A stretch of DNA of 64,000 nt, from the NCBI GenBank assembly GCA_963281255.1, contig OY725506.1:1841001-1905000 (forward strand). Direction: 5' to 3'. Shown piece after piece: positions 39,960-50,485 of the stretch. The translations under genes were made by a program, and so were the position numbers. The notes under the pieces were generated by a model. That model was not told where the DNA came from. It did no database searches and was given only the letters and a program-made list of their open reading frames with translations. The stretch's first letter is position 1. The number at the start of each line of letters is the position of its first letter. The stretch is from Aphrocallistes beatrix. Its lineage: Eukaryota > Porifera > Hexactinellida > Sceptrulophora > Aphrocallistidae.

Positions 39960-41793
39960 GCAGCCGTATTTACTAAGATCTTAAGCACTAAGATCGATCT
40001 TAAGTCTTAAGATCAATCTTAAGTCTTAAGATCGATCTTAAGACCAAACTTAGAGCTATTCACTAAGAATTAAGATCGAACTTAAGATCGAACTTAGAAA
40101 TAACGTTAGGGTTAATATGATTATAATATAGTATTATACTAATCAAATATAAACTATAGTATAATATTAGGAATGGTAAGTAGTCATTTATTATTAATCT
40201 AGTAAAAATAAACTATATTTCTTCTTTTTGAACAAAATTGGGAAAATTAATGTCAAAATATTAGGAGCAAAGAAGATTAATTATCCCACTCCTGTAAGAC
40301 ATAGCTTTTATCTATGTAGTTGTACCGCCTGGAATGCCTCTCTTACAATATCTGTGGTAAATCTTGTTTTGACTTGATTGAATTCTATTATGTAAATGTT
40401 TTATGTATGTAATCTATAATTATTCTACACTAGTCAATATCAAAGGAAGAGCTATCAAAGAGCATAAGTTTTATCTCATGCATTCATAATAATATATTAA
40501 ACAAAACATATAAACAACAAGTGTCTTTGTATATTGTAACATGAAAACCTCTCTAAAACAAAATATAAACACTGGCTATGAGAAGTACAATAAATTGAAC
40601 TCTAGCGACGTTAAAATTTCTGCGTCAGTTGGTATTACGAAAATAATTGGTATCATTAGTGGTTATGGTAAGTCGACGTCCTCCCGTGTATATAAATTGC
40701 TGCTGAGTACTTGCATGAACAATACCAAAACAAATGGACAAATCCCGCAAAGCAAATTTGAGCAGAGAAGAAGAGTGCTGTCTCAGTAATGAAACTGAAT
40801 CAGCAGGTGAGATTTTGAGAGGCTCAGGAAATTCTGCTGACAAAAACAGGAAGCCAGAAAGACTGGACAAACAGTACAAACACTGCTGGACAGGTAGAAG
40901 ACGAAGACATGCAATTATATCAGCAGATATAAGTATTTCTGACTCTGCAGATCGGGTAACAAAGATGTTTCAAAACACCCCTGCTTTTAACGGAACTTCA
41001 GGTGCTGCTGATCTTTTTCAAGCACCAGCTGAGAACAATGAAATTCCAATAGCATCAACAGTATCCGCTGCAGGTCCCGTTGAATTTGAAGGTACTCCAA
41101 TTTTAGAGTCTCCAGAAGTGAAATCCCGACAATATATACTCGTAAGCCATCAAAGAAAATTCGAAAGAGAAGGCGAACTGTTGATGAGCAAGATGATTCG
41201 GTCAATGCTGCAGACTTACTTCCACTACAGCAAGAAGTTTTGTTTCAACAGATGGCTGTATTCTCAGCACAGCTACAGTTGATAGAAGAGCAGAGGAACT
41301 ATTATAGATTGAAACGTCAGACTATTGGAAAAATCATTGTAAATAGGAAAATCTTAGGATCAAGGTGATTATTATCAGTCATGTGAATCAATATATAAAG
41401 CCTGTTAGAATGAGTGTAAGATTATATGATCAAAGAATGTATGTTTGTTTATTCATACAAACCCAAGAAGAATTTGCCACGAATTATAGCATGTGATACA
41501 TGTTGCGAGTTTGCACACCATAAGAGAAATGTTTTAAAAATATTTAAATTTTATTTGAAGTCTAATATCAATCAAGGTAGATTCAATGTTCGATAGAAGT
41601 TTGAAGAACATTTATGGAGTGATTAGTGAAAATCGAATCAATTACAATACTTAAGATACCTCCCTAGGTTGCTTAAAGTTCGGTCTTAAGATCGAACTTA
41701 AATCTTAGTGAATACGGCTTAAGATCGAACGTAAGACTTAAGCACTAAGATCGATCTTAAATTCGATCTTAAGTTCTTAGTGAATACAGCCGC
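39960..41793 (+). mobile_element. PIF/Harbinger-like element (1.83 kb), non-autonomous or decayed
   Basis: The left end, GCAGCCGTATTTACTAAGA, and the right end, whose complement reads GCGGCTGTATTCACTAAGA, are inverted copies. Both ends carry nested AAGATCGATCTTAAG motifs. The interior holds a decayed Myb/SANT-like protein, the companion gene of Harbinger elements. No DDE transposase frame is present. Target duplication is not clear. The last ~145 bases are repeated at 46558-46703, beyond the LTR retrotransposon. Confidence 0.6.
40734..41368 (+). pseudogene. Myb/SANT-like accessory protein of the Harbinger-like element
   Basis: From ATG 40734 the frame reads MDKSRKANLSREEECCL, like the KRKxNWSxEE opening of Harbinger Myb-like proteins. 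It then shifts frame. The C-terminal part reappears in another frame (41190-41368): LLPLQQEVLFQQMAVF and LIEEQRNYYRLKRQ, ending at TGA 41366-41368. This is the glutamine-rich amphipathic C-terminus usual for these proteins. The middle (Myb helices 2-3) is not legible. At least two disruptions make it inactive. Confidence 0.5.
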
Positions 41794-41800
41794 AGATTGA
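41650..41800. repeat. Duplicated Harbinger-end block, left copy
   Basis: CTTAAGATACCTCCCTAGG through CAGCCGCAGATTG. The same text, with one or two changes, lies at 46558-46709 on the far side of the LTR retrotransposon, in the same orientation. Confidence 0.85.
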
Positions 41801-41807
41801 AGTTCTA

Positions 41808-41998
41808 TGTTGCGTAAACCCCGTTGCCCACGATTGAATTGCACACGGATGTACTGAACACACGAGAATTACTAAATTTACACAAAGAACTGAAATACAT
41901 AGATTTCCCTAACTAATTATACTACTTATACAACGAATTACCGCTGGCTAATCTCTTGCAATACATACTTCTACTCGAGTAGAACCTATTACATTACA
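41808..41998 (-). repeat. 3' LTR (191 bp)
   Basis: Read on the reverse strand it starts TGTAATGTAATAGG and ends TACGCAACA, so TG...CA ends. Partner of 46367-46557. Confidence 0.9.
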
Positions 41999-42014
41999 TC
42001 TTCCCCTCGCTTCT
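41999..42014 (-). promoter_or_regulatory. Polypurine tract
   Basis: On the reverse strand AGAAGCGAGGGGAAGA lies directly before the 3' LTR, the expected primer position for plus-strand DNA synthesis. Confidence 0.75.
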
Positions 42015-42117
42015 AAACGTTAGTTCCTCCATGATCCGTATGATGACTACTAACTATATTGAAATCCGAATCCGTATAGCGATCCGGGATCTTTCCCTTC
42101 GTAGACCGAGTCGATCT

Positions 42118-43395
42118 CCTTAACAATAAAGGTGCCCCCCCTTTTGGCTTGACTGTACTTCATCTGAATTGAGATCCCATTCATCCTTAAAATCCTCCCT
42201 TACAGACACCTCTGATTCGCACTCAGATAAGCTTTCAGTATCGCTTCCACTGGTCTCTTCCGCTTTAGACAAATCATAACTTCCATATTCCTTTCCACCT
42301 TTTTGCACCTGTTTGCATGAAGAACCTTTCGTTCACCAGTCCTTAAATTCCTCAAGTGTAAATTGACATCCTTCCGGGTTTCAACTAGCCATGGCCCCTC
42401 AAATAAAGGAGAAAAAGCATGTTTACGTGGCTTGGTGCTCACTAGAACCCAATCACCTGTCTGAATAAGGCATGGTTTCTTACCTCTATCATACAATTCT
42501 TCATTCTCGCTTGTGCATCCATAATATTCCTATCTGCATCCCTCCACAACATCTCCTGGCGTCTCGAAGAATGATCAACATAGTCTTCCACTCCCCAAAT
42601 CCTTCATCATCCAATACTGGTAACCAACCATCAATGTCTGTGCGCAATTTACTTCCATACATGACTTCATGGGGAGTTATACCCGTACTAGAATTCGGTA
42701 GGGAGTTGCACACAAATGTCATCTCCTGAATTTGATTTGGCCAGTTAGTAGTATGCGGAATCTTGCGATCTTCCAGCAAACACCTCATTGTCTGTTTTAT
42801 TGTTTCCACTGATCTCTCTACTTGACCATCCCCTTCCGGATGGTATGGACTGGAATGCCTTTTTCGATCCCAAAGTGTTCACACATCCACGAATAATAGC
42901 TCCATTGACATTTCTCCCCTGGTCCGATAGGAGAATCAACGGTAGACCATGTTTATAGATCCAAGCGCATTGTAGGGCTTCCTCACTGTCTCAATTAGCA
43001 TGTCCTTCATAGGACAGACTTCAATATGTTTGGAGAATAAGTCAACCACAACAAGCATGTACCTATAACCATCTTCAGACCAGGGTAATGTAGCTATATC
43101 CATTGCTTACTGCCCGAGGTTTCCGAAAAGGGATCCGAATAGGTTTTAAGGGTTCACGCTTCCTGGATCCTCTCTTATTTCTCTGGCAAATTTGGCAATT
43201 AAGACAGAACCTCTTCACATCCGCCCACATGCCCTTCCAGTAAAATCTAGTACTCAACTCCTCCATTGTGCGCTTTATTCCCGAATGAGAACGATTATGA
43301 CACTTCGTTAGAACTATCCCTTGCAAGTTCTCAGGGATAACAAGTCTTGAACCCTTAAATAACAATCCTTCACCCACCCGCAGTTCTGATTCCAT
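42118..43395 (-). pseudogene. Integrase region of the LTR retrotransposon
   Basis: The zinc-binding part is clear at 43395-43075: LTKCHNRSHSGIKRTM, then FYWKGMWADVKRF and CLNCQICQ. The catalytic core is broken: short stretches such as LLSDQGRN (~42930) sit in other frames. Later parts are legible at 42809-42501 (CNSLPNSSTGITPHEVMYG) and 42496-42300 (KKPCLIQTGDWVLVSTKP, FEGPWLVE). An acidic serine-rich tail follows at 42308-42120. At least three frame breaks make it inactive. Confidence 0.8.
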
Positions 43396-43397
43396 CT

Positions 43398-44033
43398 TCA
43401 GTTTTCCTCTTTCACAACCCCTTCACTTAGAACCTGACGGGTAGCACTAGCAATCTCTGGGTCTGTGGCCTGTGCTTGTTTAACGATAACATCCAACTCC
43501 TCTGAGTAAATCTGGTTAATATTATACACAAACTGTTCCAAGAATTCCGTTTCATCATTTACTGAACAATCCACATCTGTATCGGAACGACTGAGAAAAT
43601 CTGCAACAATATTATCTTTTCCTTTGCAATACCTTATCTCATAGTTTATGCATTCCAGTTCCATTATCCATCTACTGAATTTACCGCGAGGGTCAAGTTG
43701 TCGCCTGAGCCACTGCAGTGAATTGTGATCCGAAAATATTATCACTCTTCCGGCTGCTTCCAGGTACTTCCTCCATTTCCGCGTTGCAGCCACTACTGCG
43801 AATGTTTCCAGCTCAGTGGCACTATAGTTCCTTTGGACTCGATCCAACTTTGACGAAAAAAACGCAATTGGTCTTCTTCTGCCCAGGAAATCCTCCTGCG
43901 ACAAAACTCCCCCCACCGCTTCTTTCGATGCATCGACTTCCAGAAAGAAATCCTTTTCCCATTGCGGAAATGCTAACACCGGGTAGGTTACCTGTGCATT
44001 ACATAGATCGTGAAAAGCCTTCCTCTGCTCCAT
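43398..44033 (-). pseudogene. RNase H domain of the LTR retrotransposon
   Basis: A 211-residue open stretch contains LEVDASKEAVGGVLSQ (first catalytic aspartate), IAFFSSKLDRVQRNYSATE (catalytic E region), IIFSDHNSLQWL (third acidic residue) and GKDNIVADFLSR (final aspartate). All four acidic positions look present. It is separated from RT by a single in-frame TAG at 44037-44039 (WS, stop, K-MEQRKAF), and from integrase by a frameshift near 43395. Confidence 0.85.
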
Positions 44034-44036
44034 TTT

Positions 44037-45139
44037 CTAACTCCAAACTGCCCGCCCAGCCATTAGTCTGTACAGTAGAGACGCAATCAACGCGTAGTTT
44101 CGAATATATTCCCAGTAATAATTTGTGAATCCTAGGAAAGCTTTTAACTCCCGCACAGAATTGGGTTGTTTCTGCACTCGTATCCGTTCCACCAGTGTTG
44201 GGGTTGGCCTATGTCCGTTTGCTGACACAACATGACCCACAAACTCTAGTTCGCGATATGCAAATTTGCATTTGTCCCTCCTAAGCTGTAAACCCGCCTT
44301 GCGATAGCATTCCATTGTTGCTCGCAGATGGTTCAAATGTTCAGAAAAACTTGAAGAATGCGTAAGAGTATCATCCAAGTTGGGCAAACTATAAGGAACA
44401 TTTCGCAGTGCTTTATCAATCGTTCTCTGATATGTAGCAGGGGCATTGCACAACCCGAAAGGCATCACTAGAAATTCAAACTGCCCAGCTGCTGTAATAA
44501 ATGCCGTCTTAGGAATATCATCCTCTTCTAGTGGAATACTCCAGTAGGCAGCAGCACCATCCAACTCGTGAATATCCGACTTCCATCTAGCTTATCCAGC
44601 AGATCCCTTACAATGGGCAAAGGATATGAATCCTTACGAGTTATGCTATTCAGTGCTCGATAGTCCACTGCAAAGCGAATTCCTCCATCCCTCTTAGTGA
44701 CCAATAAAACTCTTGATGCCCAGGGTGAAGAAGAAGGCCTGATTATCTTATTCTCAAGCATTTCTTCCACTTGCTGAACAATCTTCTTTTCCATTTGGGG
44801 TGAAACTCGACCAATCCTTGCTTTTACAGGTTGTTCTCCATCGGTGTTTAATTGGTGGTGAATAAGATCCGTAACGCTAGGTGCCTTGGGGTTAATGGCA
44901 AATACATCCGAGAACGAATCCAGTAGATCCATTAGCTGTTGTTTTTGAAATGGTCGAAGATTAGAATTTATATTCCATTTTCCCTCTGTATTTCCTCGGT
45001 CTAGTACGACACTATTTACCACGACTGCTCGAGACAAACACGGTCTCCCACTTAGAGTTGCTTCCGTTTGTTTCCAAAAACTTCCAAGACGAACTCGATG
45101 ACCAACCCAATCAAATTCAACCGATGGAAAACTACTCAA
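44037..45139 (-). pseudogene. Reverse transcriptase of the LTR retrotransposon
   Basis: N-terminal part 45139-44570: RIGRVSPQMEKKI, EEMLENKIIRPSSSPWASRV, FAVDYRALN, SYPLP. After a one-base shift near 44565: MDGAAAYWSIPL, MPFGLCNAPATYQR, NLDDTLTHS (catalytic pair), FVGHVVSANG and LKAFLGFTNYYWEYI. The residues before the catalytic DD are N-L rather than the usual Y/F-V/I, a likely decay change. All seven RT blocks are recognisable. Confidence 0.85.
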
Positions 45140-45366
45140 GAACTCTTTTCTAGAATTATGATCGATTCACTACTCTCAAGTACCGCAAACAACTGCCTAA
45201 CAACGTGACCACCCCCTACATCCACATCTACAACCGCTTTACCACAAACCTTCACAGGATTAGAGCATAACCCATGGACCTTACTCCTTGCTCGATTATA
45301 AGGGATTCCAAGGTTCAGCAACGGACCTATATCAATAACTGAATGCTGTGTTCCTGAATCCAACAT
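45136..45366 (-). pseudogene. Aspartic protease of the LTR retrotransposon
   Basis: Begins MLDSGTQHSVID, the D-S-G active-site loop of retropepsins. Continues VHGLCSNPVKVCG and ends SIIILEKSS, close to the I-I-L-G second strand with the glycine lost. In-frame breaks lie on both sides: a stop before MLDSG and a change of frame before RT. Confidence 0.75.
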
Positions 45367-45378
45367 AGCATCAACTTT

Positions 45379-46340
45379 CTACCCATTCAACCGTACGGAA
45401 ATAATCACTCCCGATTCATCCGCAAGATTTCCATCACACTCTGTCACCCTTACGGACAGTACTCGCTTCGACTTACAATCTCGTAAAGAATGCCCCCTCT
45501 CTCGGCACCTACGACAACATTGTTTCGGACAGCTTTTGGCGAAATGTTGCGACTCACCACATATCCAACATCCCGTTCTCCTCACTTGTTGAGAAACACG
45601 TGAATCTCTTCCTCTGAAACCCTGCCTTGAAGCAAATCCTCCAGGGCGTACTGAATTTATGCCTGATAATTGATCAGGATCGTCCGATATCTTTGGATTT
45701 ACTGAACCTATATCGCTGACCCGATCGGAAATTATATCTGAATCCTCGCCTTTAACTGTATCTACATGAAGTGTAGATATGTGATTGAAATCTTTATTTC
45801 CCTTGTCCAATGGAATCCCTCGCTCGGCTAATACTTCGAATCTTTGTCCGAATCTTTGTAATGAACGATCTAGCTGAGCGCTGATCCTCGACAGGATTGT
45901 CCCTGATCCATTCATTAACTTTATGCTGGAGGGGAACAGGTAGTTGACTGACAAGTATGAGTGCTACTATGCTAAGCGGAGCTTTAGCCTTGGAAGCAGC
46001 CCCTTTTATCTCGTAGAAAAAATCATCAATTTGCTGTCCCGGTTTCCAGTCCGATCTACAAAGTTTTAACATTTCCCGATGGGGATCCGTGGGTGGGTCT
46101 AGGTTCCGTATCAATACCTCAAATGCTTCGTCTAACGTTAATCCCTCACTAACCACTGCACCAGTTCTCGTTCAGCCGGACGGCGACAAACCCACGCAGG
46201 TAGAATCTGAACTGCTTTATCCTCCGCCTTCTTCTCAATAAGAGGAGCCACTGCAGCCATAAACAGAGGTTTCCAATTAGCATTGAGCTCTCCCGGTAAT
46301 AAAGGGGGAATAGTCAAATTCTGAGGTGAGATTGCAATTT
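45379..46340 (-). pseudogene. gag of the LTR retrotransposon
   Basis: N-terminal remnant at 46340-46160 (PPLLPGELNANWKPLFMAA). Capsid-like part at 46156-45794 (GLTLDEAFEVLIRNLDPP, ASKAKAPLSIVALILVSQLP). Then a frame with two zinc knuckles, CWICGESQHFAKSC and CRRCRERGHSLRDC (~45575-45480). Two or more frameshifts are present. The capsid-knuckle order is normal for Ty3/Gypsy gag. Confidence 0.8.
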
Positions 46341-46366
46341 GTCAGCAATCGTAAATTTAGTAATTA

Positions 46367-46557
46367 TGTTGCGTAAACCCCGTTGCCCACGATTTAATTG
46401 CACACGGATGTACTGAACACACGAGAATTACTAAATTTACACAAAGAACTGAAATACATAGATTTCCCTAACTAATTATCCTACTTATACAATGAATTAC
46501 CGCTGGCTAATATCTTGCAATACATACTTCTACTCGAGTAGAACCTATTACATTACA
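46367..46557 (-). repeat. 5' LTR (191 bp)
   Basis: Same ends as the 3' LTR, with about four substitutions between the two. The internal sequence just after it begins TAATTACTAAATTTACG, so no standard TGG primer-binding site is visible. Confidence 0.9.
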
Positions 46558-46709
46558 CTTAAGATACCTCCCTAGGTTGCTTAAAGTTCGGTCTTAAGAT
46601 CGAACTTAAATCTTAGTGAATACGGCTTAAGATCGAACTTAAGACTTAAGCACTAAGATCGATCTTAAATTCGATCTTAAGTTCTTAGTGAATACAGCCG
46701 CAGATTGCA
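46558..46709. repeat. Duplicated Harbinger-end block, right copy
   Basis: Starts CTTAAGATACC at the first base after the LTR and ends CAGCCGCAGATTG, then diverges (CAAGCCGCC, against AAGTTCTA in the left copy). Confidence 0.85.
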
Positions 46710-47019
46710 AGCCGCCTAATAACCATGATTACAATCAAACTAGTTGAGTTATTTTTGCGCACATATTTTATACTCGGTACAGGAATTTAATATTCCGCAA
46801 TCTGGAACTATAGCATTAAAGTCAGAACGTTCGATGAGAGAACAATTTAAATGGTGAAATAATAACTACTATGGATTGCTTTAAAAGAGTTAAAACAATG
46901 GCTAAGCTAGCATAAGAAAACCTATGCACCCAGTACTGGCCTTAAACCGGAAATGACGCAACACATTCCTGTGGCAAGCGGTGAGTTAAGGATGGCTTGG
47001 GCATAGCATTATATACATT
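46710..47019. other. Intergenic, no gene seen
   Basis: No gene or clear repeat end recognised. Confidence 0.4.
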
Positions 47020-49680
47020 AAGACAATGGTGGTGATTAGTGGACTTGGACTAGGGCTTGGTTAGATCAGTCAAATTTGATTTCCTAAAAATGGTTCGATT
47101 ATGCTGGTATATAGCTTCGTACATTATATACTAATCGTTTTCATGAATTCCACATCGATTTACGTCAAAATGGTATGAGGATAGCACTGTAGAGAATTTG
47201 TGGAAAATCTAATTTAAACCAACCACATTACTTTTATTCATTAACATATTACTTATTTGTATTGTTTTAAAATCAACTACATTAATTATATATTTATTTA
47301 CTAACTTGTTTTAAAGTTTTCAAATCACTGCCTTTTTATATGCACAAATCAAACGTAATCTGAAACACCTCATACGTATCAAATGATTATTACTCTTTCG
47401 GAACGACAATGTCATCATGTGTTGTCCCAGGCTGCAAGTCTAATTTTAGAAGTCAAGCAGAATCTACCTCTTAAAATCTGAAACTACGTGAAGAATGGTT
47501 TCGAGCAATTCCGCGCCCACGGAAAGACTATGCAAACACGTAAATGAGACTAAGTTTCTATAATTGTTTTTCATTTACTGATTGTCGCATTTACTGTTCT
47601 ATTCAACGTTTAAGGATACCGCCCTCGAAAAAACATATGATTTGGCTTACAGCATACGATGAAAGTAGAGCTATAAGAGATGTTAAGCGTGGGGAGGTAT
47701 CTCCATCAAGAAATACTAGCACATTCCAAACCGTTTTTGATTTTCATTTCTAGTTTTTGAGATACAGTGTCTCAAAGTCTGTTTTTTTTCGTTGTCCGCT
47801 AGCACATCTTAATGGCAGAAATTTGGGCACTCAAGGAATTGTTTAGGACATACCAAGGAATCATATGCTTCCAAAATCGAATCATAGATAGTCTACCATA
47901 TTTGCAACTTCATAGGACCAGAAGAAAGTTAAAATGACAAAAATTGTAAATTTTATCGGTGTCCGAAAAAAAGGGCCAAAAAATGTCTGTTTTTTTGGGG
48001 AAATCAGGAATAAAATCACCGAGTTAGAATATCTCAAAAAAATGGTGGTCCTACGTTCATCGCCTAATGATATGGAACAACTCTTGAAATTTTCAAACTT
48101 CAATCTCAAACCAAATTTGAGAAATAATTCTGTAAAGACGCTCAGTTTTGAAGTCCCCAGATATAGAGATTTTAAGTTTAGGTGTTAAGAAGAATGTAAA
48201 ATGAGTTATTAATAATGAACAAAAGCATTCACAGACATTTATTCGCATTCATACTGCTAATTTCGGTATATTAGATCCAAATATTTACAAAAAATAGCAA
48301 AAGTACCCAGAAAATCCACAAATTTCCTTGAGGCCCCTAACTCCGAATATTTTAAGATAATTGTAAATAATAATTCATATTCCTGGCACTGCGAAGTATA
48401 ATCTATCAGTTTAGAATGAATAAAAAGCTTCCAAAAAGTATATTAGGAAGTTAGAGCGAAAGTCTACGACTTTTAGTTTCCAAGTTAGGATTTTCGAAAA
48501 ATGCTACGTCATCATATGACAAAAATCTAAAACTTTATTCCATAGGGTGTAGTGCAATTATTATCAAAGAATCATATATGTACACTCATAAAAAGTATAT
48601 TAGGAAGTGAGAACTAAGAATTTGGACTTATATTTACAGAGATAGAGATATATCCCTTTTTGGACTCTAAATGTTGGGTTTTTGACCGAATCTGCGAGGT
48701 CCAAGGCCAGAACTTTCAAAATAATTATCAAAAGTTCATTTTTCTGTACACATTATTAACGACAATTGTATTCATTATTTAGCATAATAGCTAAATTTGG
48801 ACACATATTTAATGGTTAGATTCGCCATTTTCTAATAGATTCAAAGTTCTCCATAGAATTTGTACTTATATTACAATTAATTCAATGATAAGTCGAGAAT
48901 TATTTATTTTTTGACAATGGAATGTTCGAGGAACCTATATATTTTGGCATATATCCTTTTATTTAAGGATATAATATATTAAATATCTACAATAGTTTTT
49001 AAGATATGACATCAGCCTCTTTCGGGACCTTAGAGGGATATTATGCCCGAACTTTACCTATAATAAGCGATATCTCAAGAACAAATGGTCGGATCCGAAC
49101 AAATTTTTTTTTTAAACGATCTGAATTTTATTTCTGACCCAGTGATCGCTAAATATCTGAGATCAAACTTGCGATTTCCCGAGCATTATATAAATGAACT
49201 CCCTTATAGAGCTATTTTGTTTGGATTTTATTTGCCCATTCTTTTAACTCTTTGTGTTATATAATCTCCAAAGGTACCAAAACAATGTTAAAGTCCATAT
49301 CATTAAAAAAATATCAAATAAGTTAAAAACTAATTGGTAAATGAGTATAAAACCTCCAATAATTTTTCAATTTTTATTAACGCTAAACTTTAGGTTATCT
49401 CACAAAAAAAAAAAAATATGTCCAAATAGTGCTATCAGATGGTAGACCGATCAATAACACAATGAAATTAGCAATAAAAAAATTTGCCTTGTTTTTTTTT
49501 ACGCCAGGCAAGGTTTTTCGAGGGCGGTATCCTTAAGTATGTGTACTACATCATTTCAAACCAGATGACATCGAGATTCGAGAGAACCATTACCTCTAAT
49601 GACGGGCTTCGTACTGTTACAGTTTCCGGACCTTTCATGACCGATGCATATCAATTAACGACGAATTATATATAAAAGCA
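47020..49680 (+). pseudogene. THAP-domain element, copy B, split by a TTAA element
   Basis: 47020-47400 is the inverted counterpart of 29900-30320. Exon 1 from ATG 47409 reads MSSCVVPGCKSNF, a stop (TAA) after AESTS, then LREEWFRAIPRPRKDYA: C-x4-C and the tryptophan block of a THAP finger. The splice donor, GTAAGT in copy A, is CTAAGT here. At the intron's 3' end a 1.92-kb TTAA element lies between TTAA and the resumed sequence at 49533. There the C-x2-H block reads VCVLHHFKPDDIE. Homology to copy A fades by about 49630. Confidence 0.7.
47614..49532. mobile_element. TTAA-target element, third copy (1,919 bp)
   Basis: Ends GGATACCGCCCTCGAAAAA and its complement. TTAA at 47610-47613 and 49533-49536. 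It is more diverged from the two nested copies than they are from each other, with several small deletions. Its TTAA site corresponding to the nested insertion is empty (GAGTTATTAATAATGAAC). Confidence 0.85.
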
Positions 49681-50205
49681 TTTGATAATAAAAATGTCAC
49701 AATTCCAACCTCGTGAATTTCTATAAATGACACTCGCCAAGTTGAGACCATCCTCAATGAGATTCATAAGTATTTACCAATATTTCAATTTAATAGCTCT
49801 CAAACTGAATGTTCTAATCATAATTATGTAAAATTTTTCATCCAATGACCTCGAGAGTGCAATTAAGATGTCCAAGCGACTTAGAAGTCGTTCTTTGGCT
49901 GATACTTTTACATTTGTAGACAATCTAAAGGGATCACATATTTGAAATTGATCCCAACTTTGGACAGGAGTATAAAATTCTGTCGAGAGCTTAATTATTT
50001 GATGAATCCATATATAGAGTTCTTCCAAGATCTGCAGAGACACAAAACATGTTTCTCTAACAGATTTATTTCAAAAATGCGTAGTTCCACACTCGATTTG
50101 TGCCACATCTACCGTCTCAAATAGCATGGGAGGTTCTTCATCTTCCGCTTCAAATTCAGACCTGTTTCGTAGTATTTTGAGGCGCTTATATAGATGGTAT
50201 ATATA
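49681..50205. other. Intergenic, no gene seen
   Basis: No gene recognised. Just before the next element, GTAGTATTTTGAGGCGCTTATA (50169-50190) is an extra, shorter copy of that element's sub-terminal motif. Confidence 0.4.
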
Positions 50206-50485
50206 TGGACCATGGATGTGCTATTATATTTTAACCTGTAGTATTCTGAGGTGATATATCGTAGGATTTTGAGGCGCTTGTATAATGGAACAGGGATGTG
50301 CTATTATATTTGATTTTGAGGAAGGCTCTTCTATTGCTATACTACTTAATTATATAAGTAGACTATACGTAGTTGAAATGCAAACATTTTTTCTCATTTA
50401 AATTACGATTTTATTGTTTTTATTTATCTGTTACGTATTTGACAGTTTTTACGTACAAGTATTTTGATATCATCAATAATCTGCA

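Larger units (their letters stand above)
41808..46557 (-). mobile_element. Ty3/Gypsy LTR retrotransposon, full-length but frameshifted
   Basis: Reverse-strand element of 4.75 kb between two 191-base LTRs that differ at about four positions. Order from the 5' LTR: gag, protease, RT, RNase H, integrase, acidic tail, polypurine tract, 3' LTR. This is the standard Ty3/Gypsy order. The LTR similarity indicates a fairly young insertion, yet gag and pol are broken in at least five places. No matching target-site duplication: the left flank ends TTCTA and the right begins CTTAA. Both flanks carry the same ~150-base Harbinger-end block. Confidence 0.85.

Noticed and set aside
40541-40789. 82-codon frame upstream of the Myb-like remnant as a separate gene
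   Set aside because: No motif; it overlaps the Myb frame in another phase and lies inside the Harbinger-like element.
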